Virus record (IMG/VR): IMGVR_UViG_3300009151_000043
Coordinates: 31,419 to 95,418 of that record
DNA length: 64,000 nt
Origin: a virus
Reading direction: 5' to 3' (one strand)
This document shows, one piece after another, positions 33,901 through 40,561 of this stretch (position 1 is the first letter of the stretch; each line of letters begins with the position of its first letter). The notes under the pieces were generated by a model. The model worked only from the letters and a program-made list of their open reading frames with translations. It had not been told where the DNA came from and did not search any database. A program made the translations under genes and the position numbers.

Positions 33901-35514
33901 ATCTAGCTTTTTTTTATCATACGTGTCTTCAAATGCATCGAGGTGCCTTATGTCTGCTTCTGAGCCATAGAGATCTTTATACTTCTCGTTGAGCTCGCCT
34001 CTGGCTTTTCTTTTCTCGTTCCAGGAAGCGGCTCCTCCCAATTTGACAAACGAATCTTGCAGTGCGGCGTTTTTTTCTTCTCGAAATTTATGAATTTTTT
34101 CTGCGTCATAGGAACCGTCCCCTTTATCTGAAAGGAACTCGTTCATATCTTTTCCTGCACGCTTAACAGCTCCTTCAAACCGCTGTTTATCCTCCGGACG
34201 GAGGGTGCGCTCCCCGTTAAGCTCTCTGGCTGCGGTCTCGCTTCCGGACTTTAATAATTCGCTGATATCTTCAACTCTGCGTGGGTCTATTTGACCCTTC
34301 TTTATTCTGATAGAATTATCCTTGTCGTCCAACAAGTCACCAAGCCCTTGGCTACGTAAAGTTTTTTCAAATTGCTGCGTGGCTGTCTTTTTTTCAGCAT
34401 CTGAAATTGCCTGCTGTGTCTGTTTAAATTCTGTGTTAAGTTGTTCTTTTGCGGCGGCTTTCCCGCTGAGTTTGTCTACACTCTGCTGTAGGTCATCTGC
34501 CAGCTGCGTAGAGGCATCCTGCGACTCTACCGAAGGATCTACCTGGCCATTCTTTCTATACTCAGTAAGAATATGGTTCAGCTTAGTCTGACTTATCACA
34601 CCTCCAGCTCCCCTGGATTGCTCTATCTGGTCTTTTGTAGCAATTCTGAAAGCTTTGAGCTGCTTTTCAAATCGCTCATTTAACGCTTTTTGTGTTTCCC
34701 GGTCGCTCTGTTGCAAAACGTTGTCATAGTTCTTTTGCATCTGGGTCGCCTGCTTGTCCTTTATACTGTCTTGTTTTTTACTGTCAGTACTATCTGTAAC
34801 ATCAAACTTCGATATTTTGCTTTCAAGCCTCGAGCGCGCCTCGGTGGTCAAATCTCCCTTCTTGGCTCCCCCCTCCACATCCTTCTGCACAAAGTCTCGC
34901 TCAGCTAACTTTTCGCCTGTGAGGTCCGCCAGATACTTAGCGCCAGTGCGCCCTTCGTTTAGTTTACCCTTTAAAAACTTTTGAGTCCCACTGCGTATTT
35001 CTTCTCTACCTCCTCCAGGGCCCTCATATTGCTGCGTTGTATAAAACTTTTGAGCCATTTTCTGCATGGCTCCTTCCGTTTCCTCAGATGATATGTTTGA
35101 CGTTCTTCCGAAGGCTCCTGTAGCGTCCCTGCCTGCCATGCTGGCGTACATGTGCATCGACGCAGCCATTGGGTTGCCTCCTAGTACAGGAGATACCATT
35201 TTCGCTATAGCGCTGTCAGGTGAGCCGGCTAGTGCTCCTGCAAGCTGGCCCTGTTGTCGAGTGGCTCCCAGAGCACTCATCAGTGGACTATCTGCAAAAG
35301 AAGAGTTCTTAAGCTCCATGAAGTGTGCAGACCTCTCTCTTTGCAAAAAGGCGTCATGCATCGACTGCCCGTTCTGGGGCTGAGGCATATAATTATGCCC
35401 AGAAGCCATCACACCCATCAAATTTAGCAATGGGTTACCGTAATTTCGCCCCATGTGCGAATAGGACGAAAAGGTAGAGTTCGCGCCAAAAGGTATTACG
35501 TCATCTTCAGCCAT
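30919..35514 (-). CDS. Tape measure protein
   Basis: At 1,531 residues, this highly charged, Lys/Glu/Gln-rich helical protein has long predicted coiled coils, the hallmark of a tape measure. The N-terminus is Gly/Met/Asn-rich (SHMGRNYGNPLLNLMGVMAS) and the C-terminus is a Ser/Gly linker followed by a hydrophobic helix (ALNTGALTRALSDLATALN). It lies directly downstream of the two tail chaperone frames and upstream of a tube-like gene, the canonical order. At about 0.15 nm per residue (known rule) it predicts a tail of roughly 230 nm, which suits a large myovirus. I saw no peptidase or lysozyme motif in it, unlike many tape measures. Confidence 0.92.
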   Translation of the reverse strand: MAEDDVIPFGANSTFSSYSHMGRNYGNPLLNLMGVMASGHNYMPQPQNGQSMHDAFLQRERSAHFMELKNSSFADSPLMSALGATRQQGQLAGALAGSPDSAIAKMVSPVLGGNPMAASMHMYASMAGRDATGAFGRTSNISSEETEGAMQKMAQKFYTTQQYEGPGGGREEIRSGTQKFLKGKLNEGRTGAKYLADLTGEKLAERDFVQKDVEGGAKKGDLTTEARSRLESKISKFDVTDSTDSKKQDSIKDKQATQMQKNYDNVLQQSDRETQKALNERFEKQLKAFRIATKDQIEQSRGAGGVISQTKLNHILTEYRKNGQVDPSVESQDASTQLADDLQQSVDKLSGKAAAKEQLNTEFKQTQQAISDAEKKTATQQFEKTLRSQGLGDLLDDKDNSIRIKKGQIDPRRVEDISELLKSGSETAARELNGERTLRPEDKQRFEGAVKRAGKDMNEFLSDKGDGSYDAEKIHKFREEKNAALQDSFVKLGGAASWNEKRKARGELNEKYKDLYGSEADIRHLDAFEDTYDKKKLDKAVAERAGSRTEAITEKAQKLLSASPEEKKEANKSFEQEMKKYGATANDIGGVKTRGEVDMAKVERYLGNRDKADNPNLQKNSDALEEKLKTLGMSGQQIDKYKNNAGTIDYEKVKNLPGMVKEGQLPNEGEEEGGQSSRRQLASRSYERKKQAVNINESLDDLAASREGDDEKDVQKNKNESAIKKLIHAHSTDFLGKEVSSPEKVDMGEANKVLKERGMIDKKGNLNIEKAKTYVAHQAQDDYLDKKGQESQAAEKAGFKYNGVNFANTRGFKLEEIEKGFSTASKLRMLGDQRGKDYGDELGKFTEKAGGSLSAARAVFGNRSTDELVKQMSNVAGAGAVDLTKEDENLGNPGDTIKVSKMESRLRRMNATARVAGVSNETITGLMESGKDLAKSNPQLQRMNSGSIAELSLNAIGKASTMSANMSDADYRAAGGAQGLAAEHVKESLNFAQTGMGGFQSAILAASKGTEGYEGIKKRFAQGMTAHEFSTGGASEIGKLMGGKTAMEVLNIGNNKMLQQEGFEDEDIASSTTGEAAENSVVKSFFAHNRRVKGLSDEALTKKYKESEAKGESYADFEKREIMTKLRTPRQQQEYRQSRRMIQNHLLMSGKTEAEKNEFKTTVQEQAKDEAVTAKEFDSANSPLITQMTSAIASGKGVEGAAENLAKVFSTDDKMSTESKKAMQDAREAGGKIAELSGTEHGDKKLMEKGMGKEMNKIIADRRTSAEETLKSDSASEGDKAAATKTLATLSKKGLTDEQYEKARKAAKIKGGTALEARQRLETLRDTKDLKADEKEEMEGLELNESTGAMADEKSWALAKEGTVRSQAASTVQAQATSNIEAKRSALEEKRMVGLDKRLQTHAKQSGGETIKEALDFYKDKGGVKQMMKDRADPSKNKENNYFSRFEGMDSKAKSEKFSRLDKEMSRTKDYINSDKEKAAAKGQSVSSGGSTGLLTSGGGGDISKLFEGLIQALNTGALTRALSDLATALN

Positions 35515-35516
35515 GG

Positions 35517-35954
35517 CTATTTTTCTTTATCTTTACTTGCAACTGCATCTGTGGAGTTTTTAGCTTCAGCTAAATATCCTTTAAGTCTGGCAATGTCTTC
35601 AGCTGTGAAATCTTTAGGGTCTTTTAAATCTGGGCTATCTCTTAGAGATGGTTGCTTATTTTTCTTCCGTTCCTCAATTTTATCTCTCTGCGATGCAGAA
35701 GGCAATTTGAATTCAATTAATAAGTTCAGCATATCGAAAAGCGCGTCGATCATGTCTTCGCTTTTTTTAGCTGCCCCTGCGGTAAGGGTAGTTTCTACCG
35801 ACAATTTAGCCGTCAGCAGTTCAGCGAGTCGTTGCTCTACGATGTAGTCCAACACCATCTCTTCTCGTAAACGAGAAGTGTCTGTAAGGTAATTGAATGA
35901 TAGCCAGCCGCGCAGATAGCCTTCAGTAAGACATTTTACGCGCTGGCTTTCCAA
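35517..35954 (-). CDS. Tail assembly chaperone, second frame (T-like), expressed by -1 frameshift
   Basis: This 145-residue frame lies directly before the tape measure gene. Its only start in the frame is a TTG at 35954, inside the end of the previous gene, and there is no Shine-Dalgarno for it. That fits it being read only as a fusion with the upstream frame. The slippery heptamer AAATTTT at 35960-35954 sits exactly where the two frames overlap, giving a joint product that reads ...NF then LESQRVK. The protein is helical with a charged C-terminal tail (EERKKNKQP, later ASKDKEK). The known role of the fused form is to coat the tape measure during tail assembly. Confidence 0.85.
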   Translation of the reverse strand: MESQRVKCLTEGYLRGWLSFNYLTDTSRLREEMVLDYIVEQRLAELLTAKLSVETTLTAGAAKKSEDMIDALFDMLNLLIEFKLPSASQRDKIEERKKNKQPSLRDSPDLKDPKDFTAEDIARLKGYLAEAKNSTDAVASKDKEK

Positions 35955-36496
35955 AAATTTGGTGTCTGTACCTCGGATGCTAGCCTAACGACCTTTGTTT
36001 CAAACTTAGCAAAGGCATCCAAATATGCAGATAATTTTGGTGTAGCCCAATCAAACACTGGGAGGGATTTAGCCAGTACATATGTGTCTTTTGGATGACT
36101 AGGAGTGAATGTGTCTCTGGTTAATGCGGAGAACGGCTCACCATTAACAGCTATCAACGACACAGCCATACGGTAAGCAGATAATGTTACTAAATAAGCA
36201 TCATTATCTGCAGCGATACCATTCTTTCTATCTAAGCCGATCTGGTTCACCACGTCAGTGTTCTCTTTAACAAGCATCGATCTGAACGTGATGTTTAGCT
36301 GTCCGTCAAACAGCGGAACAGTTTCTTCATAAGGCTTGTCTGACAATATGCTTTTATAAAAGCGCTCTTTGTCTTCGCTAGATAAGGCGGGAGGTTTTGG
36401 GGTCTCTCTGTTCATCTCGATAGACGGGCTGAACAACGCTTCTGCCTCTTCTGTTACGATTGTTTCCTGTTCTTCGTCTTGCATAATTAGATCCAT
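35936..36496 (-). CDS. Tail assembly chaperone, first frame (G-like)
   Basis: This 186-residue protein has the acidic N-terminus and mixed alpha/beta body common in phage tail chaperones (SDKPYEETVPLFDGQLNITF, later YRMAVSLIAVNGEPF). It is followed by an overlapping -1 frame and then the tape measure, the conserved G, GT, H arrangement. The first ATG at 36496 overlaps the previous stop by 10 bases. A second ATG at 36484, two bases after that stop (TAATTATG), is an equally good start and would remove four residues. It ends at 35936; most ribosomes should stop here and a minority shift back one base at 35954-35960. Confidence 0.85.
   Translation of the reverse strand: MDLIMQDEEQETIVTEEAEALFSPSIEMNRETPKPPALSSEDKERFYKSILSDKPYEETVPLFDGQLNITFRSMLVKENTDVVNQIGLDRKNGIAADNDAYLVTLSAYRMAVSLIAVNGEPFSALTRDTFTPSHPKDTYVLAKSLPVFDWATPKLSAYLDAFAKFETKVVRLASEVQTPNFWKASA
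35954..35960 (-). other. Programmed -1 ribosomal frameshift site (slippery heptamer AAATTTT)
   Basis: In the zero frame of the upstream gene the codons are CCA AAT TTT TGG, so the minus-strand heptamer A AAT TTT has the X XXY YYZ form. Re-pairing one base back continues into TTG GAA AGC, the frame of the downstream gene. The zero-frame stop (TAA) follows 15 bases later. This is the textbook place for the G/GT shift in tailed phages. Confidence 0.85.
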
Positions 36497-38919
36497 TGTA
36501 TTGTGTACTTATTGAGTGATTCTAGCTTGAGTTTGCCTGGCTTTTTAGCTGAGTCTGCTTTATTGGACAAGTCTTTACCCAAACCATTTTTTTCTAGATT
36601 AGCAGGCTCTTCGACAGAATAATAGAAATATTCAAATAAATCTTTTCCTGGATATGGGTACGTATCGTTTACAGGCATCTCTTCCCACGGCTGCAGGCTG
36701 TACACTTCAGATAAAAGGTCATCTTGTTGTGCTAATGTGGCAGGGAATGCGTCCTCGAGTGGGATCTTTCGTAGACTTGGGTCCGTAGAATACGGAATCC
36801 CATACTTGTCAGTAGCTAGAAACTTGAACTGTAGCTTGTCAAAAGACTGTTCGTCTTTAAACGTGGTCTTATCAAGTACGTCTTTACGAGACTCTTTGGC
36901 TTCCTGTAACCATTTTGTCATCTCAGATACTTCAATAGCTCCCTGCAATATATCTACAAATGGACTATCCTTACTATAGCCTAACGCCAAGTTTTGATCT
37001 TTTTGTCCAAGAGCTGTATAGTTTGCTCCGGCCAGCATGCATCCTGAATCCGAAAGGACGGATACACTGCCTGAGGAATATATGTTTGCTGAGCCGTCTG
37101 AATACACCTGTAGCGCTTGCTTACCATAAATCGTGGCTGTGGTATTTGCTACAACATCTACTGTACCTATGGACTGCAGTAAGAGCTGAGATTTTGCGTA
37201 AAGCAGAATGTCTTTCTCTGCATAGCTGTATATCCCTAGCTTACTTTTAAGTACGATACCTCCTACATATTCAACAGCTTCTTTTTGAGGCTCTGGAATA
37301 CCTGCTGTATCTACCTCTCCCTTTGCCTCAAAGATTAAACCTCCGGTGTCACTATAAAAATATTGAGATTTGGAGGACTTCATCCTTACTCCTTCTTCTG
37401 AAGAAGAAAAGTCTATGCTCTTTTTACAGGCCATGTTTATGTGGCCTCCGGCCTTAACAATGTTGTTTCTTAAAGGCTGGGCAATCAGGTCTTTTGCTGG
37501 CTGAATATATACGTTTCCACCTTCCATTATGATTGCTGAATTCCAGGCATCACGGATAGTTATTCCGCCGTTGGGCATAAGATATATGCCTGCTGTGCGT
37601 AGAGAGTACTGTGATTGATTTAGCGGGGTTTCCGCATCTACTGTACCTACATTCTTTAGGTTAGTCTCATCATCTAGTTTATCGTTAACATAAAAGTCTT
37701 TTTCATGTGACTTGAAATTTTGGTAATTCAGTTTTTCATTAACATAAGCTACGTAATCACGTATTTGCAATCCGTACAAAAGGGGGTTGTCCTTGTATCG
37801 GAGGGCATTATTATTAAACTCGAACCCTTCCTTAAACTTATAGTCCAATTTTCTAGCGTCGTCTCCTCCGGGGTCATCTGGAGCAGCTTTACGTAAAGGT
37901 ACACGAATCCAGTTTGTCTTCTCGATGAATATTTCCTTTACGCTTCTTACATGAATACCTCCGTCAGTACCTAGGTGAACGTCAGCTAACCCTAGGTCAG
38001 GGTTTGTTATTTCTGTTTCTGGGTCATTAACTCGTAGTTCTGTTGGGTCTGGGCGCACCAAAAACATGTGTACGAAGTCCCCCACACTCCCCAGAAAAAC
38101 CTTAAAGCGCTCCACAGCCTTGACTCGCTCATCTACTTTGTCAGGGAATTCGTAGAAATCTTTGGAGTCATCGACTTTGTGTTCCTGGCCTTCTTCAAAT
38201 ATTTTCTTGTCTTTACCCTCTCCAGCTACTGCCGCTACACCATACGATTCTGATGGTTTGTGGGTGGCTCCAAACTCAGCCATGATCCTTCTACCGTCGT
38301 GGTAAATATTATATTCCCCTAGTACCGTGTAGTGTTGATAGTTATGGCTAATGATTCTAACCAAATCGTCGAGCAAGAAGCATTGAATCTGCGCAAGCTC
38401 AGACGCTTTGAGGTTGGCCATCTCCTGGTACAAACCTAGCAAAACACCAAACTCATTACTCATCACATATTCACCATCCACAACATCCCCTGGGCGTCTG
38501 TTGTCGTATAAAGAGGGAGTATTATTCTGGTGTCCTACTCTATTGGCTCCGTCCGCTAGTGCATTACCGGCCCCAAGCATAGCCCTGGCAGGTAATGACT
38601 CAAGTCTGTGGGTGGCTCGAGGCAGTGCCCCTATCACGTAACAATCGGATGCGGTGGAGGACACACATAATACTCTGACCCCTGGCTGCAATAGGCAAGA
38701 GTCTGAAAAGCCTAGAAATGCAGATATAGTAGACCCTACTACAATGCCTTGTTGCATATAACCAAGACCGCCTCCGCTAGTTATGCCGTAGTTCTCTCTC
38801 TGGATAGTCACAGTCCTAGATCCTGACGTAGATGTAATCACCACCCCTGTAAATATCTTAGAGTTCTGCTGCGCAGTTAAAGTTCGTGCGTGTGCTGTTG
38901 TTTTGTGTGGGTCGTCCAT
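36487..38919 (-). CDS. Baseplate spike protein (gp5/VgrG-like) with OB domain and beta-helix needle
   Basis: This 810-residue protein begins with an OB-fold-like segment (residues about 20-100, KIFTGVVITSTSGSRTVTIQ, then PGVRVLCVSSTASDCYVIGA), as found at the start of spikes. Residues about 440-640 form short repeating strands (GIYLMPNGGITIRD, IYSYAEKDILLYAKSQLLLQ, later VYSDGSANIYSSGSVSVLSD) that match the triple-stranded beta-helix of gp5 and VgrG. I do not see a lysozyme domain. After the helix comes a helical, acidic C-terminus ending IQWI, which is unusual because needles normally end at the tip. Known role: forming the central puncturing device under the tail tube. It is the first gene after the tandem terminators and lacks a clear Shine-Dalgarno. 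Confidence 0.8.
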   Translation of the reverse strand: MDDPHKTTAHARTLTAQQNSKIFTGVVITSTSGSRTVTIQRENYGITSGGGLGYMQQGIVVGSTISAFLGFSDSCLLQPGVRVLCVSSTASDCYVIGALPRATHRLESLPARAMLGAGNALADGANRVGHQNNTPSLYDNRRPGDVVDGEYVMSNEFGVLLGLYQEMANLKASELAQIQCFLLDDLVRIISHNYQHYTVLGEYNIYHDGRRIMAEFGATHKPSESYGVAAVAGEGKDKKIFEEGQEHKVDDSKDFYEFPDKVDERVKAVERFKVFLGSVGDFVHMFLVRPDPTELRVNDPETEITNPDLGLADVHLGTDGGIHVRSVKEIFIEKTNWIRVPLRKAAPDDPGGDDARKLDYKFKEGFEFNNNALRYKDNPLLYGLQIRDYVAYVNEKLNYQNFKSHEKDFYVNDKLDDETNLKNVGTVDAETPLNQSQYSLRTAGIYLMPNGGITIRDAWNSAIIMEGGNVYIQPAKDLIAQPLRNNIVKAGGHINMACKKSIDFSSSEEGVRMKSSKSQYFYSDTGGLIFEAKGEVDTAGIPEPQKEAVEYVGGIVLKSKLGIYSYAEKDILLYAKSQLLLQSIGTVDVVANTTATIYGKQALQVYSDGSANIYSSGSVSVLSDSGCMLAGANYTALGQKDQNLALGYSKDSPFVDILQGAIEVSEMTKWLQEAKESRKDVLDKTTFKDEQSFDKLQFKFLATDKYGIPYSTDPSLRKIPLEDAFPATLAQQDDLLSEVYSLQPWEEMPVNDTYPYPGKDLFEYFYYSVEEPANLEKNGLGKDLSNKADSAKKPGKLKLESLNKYTIQWI

Positions 38920-38935
38920 GTGTAATTTAAAAACG

Positions 38936-38974
38936 AAAAGGCCTTAGTCTTAAGTTACAAGACTAAGGCCTTTT
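38936..38974 (-). terminator. Strong intrinsic terminator (tandem, second)
   Basis: A perfect 16-bp stem (38936-38951 with 38959-38974) encloses a 7-base loop. Read on the minus strand it is followed by a T-rich stretch (CGTTTTTAAATT). The stem begins and ends in A4/T4, so it could work in either direction. It ends 17 bases before the ATG of the spike gene. Confidence 0.85.
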
Positions 38975-38978
38975 ATCA

Positions 38979-39000
38979 AGGGTTATTTTAAAATAACCCT
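38979..39000 (-). terminator. Inverted repeat, first of tandem terminators
   Basis: This is a perfect 22-base palindrome, with 11 bases (AGGGTTATTTT) followed immediately by their complement. It lies between the stop of the 130-residue gene and the stronger terminator. The bases at the centre must open to form a loop. Confidence 0.5.
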
Positions 39001-39019
39001 GAATTTAAATACTTAACTA

Positions 39020-39412
39020 TTAACCACAAGTAATGCAGTCTAGCACAATATTGTCTACAATTGTGAGCCCTTCGACCTCTGCAACCACAGAATATTGCGC
39101 TCCTACGCAGCCTTCGCAACTTATGCTAACTCCGCCTTCAAAGCTGGCCCGCGAAGGACTGTCGTAACCAGGCATGGTGACGGAGCCTCCGTTCGTAACC
39201 ATACGTTGAATAGTGGCTTGGCCTCCTGGCTGGCAGGCCCATAAAAGAGTTCCTGCCCCACCTATCACTTTTCTTCTATTTACTTGCTGCTGATAAGTGA
39301 TGTTAGAGTTTATAGCTGTGCCGCTCATGCCTCCAACACTGACGTTGGCTTTGTGTGCAAGAACTGGCGTTATTGCCCCTGTATCTCCCCAGCCGTATAA
39401 TGATCCTGACAT
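39020..39412 (-). CDS. Probable tail tube protein (130 aa)
   Basis: This 130-residue protein is beta-rich with a Gly-rich start (SGSLYGWGDTGAITPVL) and pairs of Cys near the C-terminus (SISCEGCVGAQY, VLDCITCG). It is the third gene after the sheath and stands as a separate unit between a weak hairpin upstream and tandem terminators downstream, which suits a protein needed in high copy. Contractile phages usually encode the tube right after the sheath. The size is at the small end for a tube protein (T4 gp19 is 163 residues). The four Cys near the C-terminus are unusual and could link subunits or bind a metal. Confidence 0.6.
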   Translation of the reverse strand: MSGSLYGWGDTGAITPVLAHKANVSVGGMSGTAINSNITYQQQVNRRKVIGGAGTLLWACQPGGQATIQRMVTNGGSVTMPGYDSPSRASFEGGVSISCEGCVGAQYSVVAEVEGLTIVDNIVLDCITCG

Positions 39413-39470
39413 ATATTTTATCTCTTTCTATTATTTATTGTTTTACTGTTTACTAATTAGTATATCTTAA

Positions 39471-39491
39471 AATCTTGAATCTTTCAAGATT
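39471..39491 (-). terminator. Weak hairpin terminator after 69-residue gene
   Basis: A perfect 9-bp stem (AATCTTGAA with TTCAAGATT) and a 3-base loop overlaps the stop codon of the preceding gene. On the minus strand it is followed by TTTTAAG, a short T run. Confidence 0.45.
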
Positions 39492-39699
39492 ATTTGTCAG
39501 CAAGCAAACCTAGCGCTCTTGCCATATCATCAAAATTTGGATCTTCGCCTTTGGTATACCTTACCCAGCCTTGCCCATCTCCGATTATGCGATAGATAAC
39601 ATTGGGCCTATCGTCATCGGAAGTTATCAGTAATCCTGTAGCCTTGTCTGTGTTTAACAATATAGGCTCTCTAAAATCCCCTGTAACTATGATCTTCAT
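39490..39699 (-). CDS. Small hypothetical protein (69 aa)
   Basis: This 69-residue protein (MKIIVTGDFREPILLNTDKA, later YRIIGDGQGWVRYTKGED) appears to be a compact alpha/beta fold. Its start overlaps the stop of the previous gene by one base (TAATG-type), so translation is coupled. It ends in a hairpin that may be a terminator. I do not recognise a family. It lies between the sheath and the tube candidate, so it may assist their assembly. Confidence 0.75.
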   Translation of the reverse strand: MKIIVTGDFREPILLNTDKATGLLITSDDDRPNVIYRIIGDGQGWVRYTKGEDPNFDDMARALGLLADK

Positions 39700-39938
39700 T
39701 ATAATTTAATCTGTTGAAAATGGCTGTCTACTTCGTGCTGTTTAAGTAGATCACTCAATTGATCTAGCTCTTCAGGATTTTCAGGATTTTCATTCTGTGC
39801 GGCTTCTTCTGGCAGCTTTTTAAACATTTCTTGTGTGCCTGGATAGTCTGACGCTCTTTTCAGAGTATGGGCTGCCTCTTCTGGAGACAACCCATACTCT
39901 TCAGCGTATTTTAAAAACCCCGCTTCGAAAGAAGTCAT
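39699..39938 (-). CDS. Small protein with N-terminal F.AGF.KYAEEYG tag motif
   Basis: The ATG at 39938 lies 4 bases after the sheath stop and has a GGGAG Shine-Dalgarno 9 bases upstream, so it is preferred over the in-frame ATG at 39956, which overlaps the sheath gene. The 79-residue product opens with MTSFEAGFLKYAEEYGLSPE, a clear copy of the helical motif found on several head-module proteins (47346, 47826 and 49791 genes). The rest is Asn/Glu/Pro-rich and helical. Function is unknown; the motif suggests a small component bound to a common partner. Confidence 0.78.
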   Translation of the reverse strand: MTSFEAGFLKYAEEYGLSPEEAAHTLKRASDYPGTQEMFKKLPEEAAQNENPENPEELDQLSDLLKQHEVDSHFQQIKL

Positions 39939-39942
39939 GCGA

Positions 39943-40551
39943 CTAATCTCCCACAACCAATTTTAAGCTGATGTAGTTCATTGGGTACGGTACATGCAGA
40001 CGTACTTCGCAATCAATTCTATCTTTGTAGGTGGCGTTTTGCTCTAGTTTAATGATGTCGGTTTGTGGATCAAAGCTAACCAATTGGTTACCTGCTCTCG
40101 TTGTGCGGGTACCTGTGGCTCGGAAGTAAAGCTCACTCACTACAGCATTTCTCACTGCGAAAACCGCTGCAGGGTTGATGTTCCATTTTCCTATGAAAGG
40201 TGTTAAAACATTCTTTAGAGCATAGCTGATATTGTCTACGTTCGTCGTGATGGAATCTTCCGAGGTGTTTAAGTTGCTTGTGTCTGTGGTGAGTTGATGT
40301 CTGACATAAGGCGTAGCACCAATCACTTCTTGGGTGATTATCCAGATGCCTTGCTCTGCCATAGTGTTCAAGTCGTCCTGAGAAAACTCAATAACTACCT
40401 TAGATAGGTCGTCAGCCCCCAAATACTGGGTATTAGTCAACCCCTGATGAGGCACAACTCCCCCACGCAAACCTGCAAGACCTGCGGCAGCAAAATATCC
40501 CTGCTTGACCACACCGTCGTACTTGAATGTGTCTGGGAATACGCAGCGCAC
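39943..40551 (-). CDS. Tail sheath protein, C-terminal part (out of frame with the main part)
   Basis: This frame encodes the conserved sheath C-terminal domain: VFPDTFKYDGVVKQGYFAAA, then GLAGLRGGVVPHQGLTN, later RHQLTTDTSNLNTSEDSITT and NVDNISYAL. These match the 'PD....G....gy..AAalAGl.....Phqglt' signature and the last tail-ring-contact domain. The only start in the frame is a GTG at 40551, but the conserved sequence goes on upstream of it (FIGGEFNNRRV) up to about 40632. So the domain is not an independent gene. It is the continuation of the 832-residue frame after a +1 shift somewhere in 40565-40632. Confidence 0.85.
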   Translation of the reverse strand: MRCVFPDTFKYDGVVKQGYFAAAGLAGLRGGVVPHQGLTNTQYLGADDLSKVVIEFSQDDLNTMAEQGIWIITQEVIGATPYVRHQLTTDTSNLNTSEDSITTNVDNISYALKNVLTPFIGKWNINPAAVFAVRNAVVSELYFRATGTRTTRAGNQLVSFDPQTDIIKLEQNATYKDRIDCEVRLHVPYPMNYISLKLVVGD

Positions 40552-40561
40552 GCGGCGGTTA

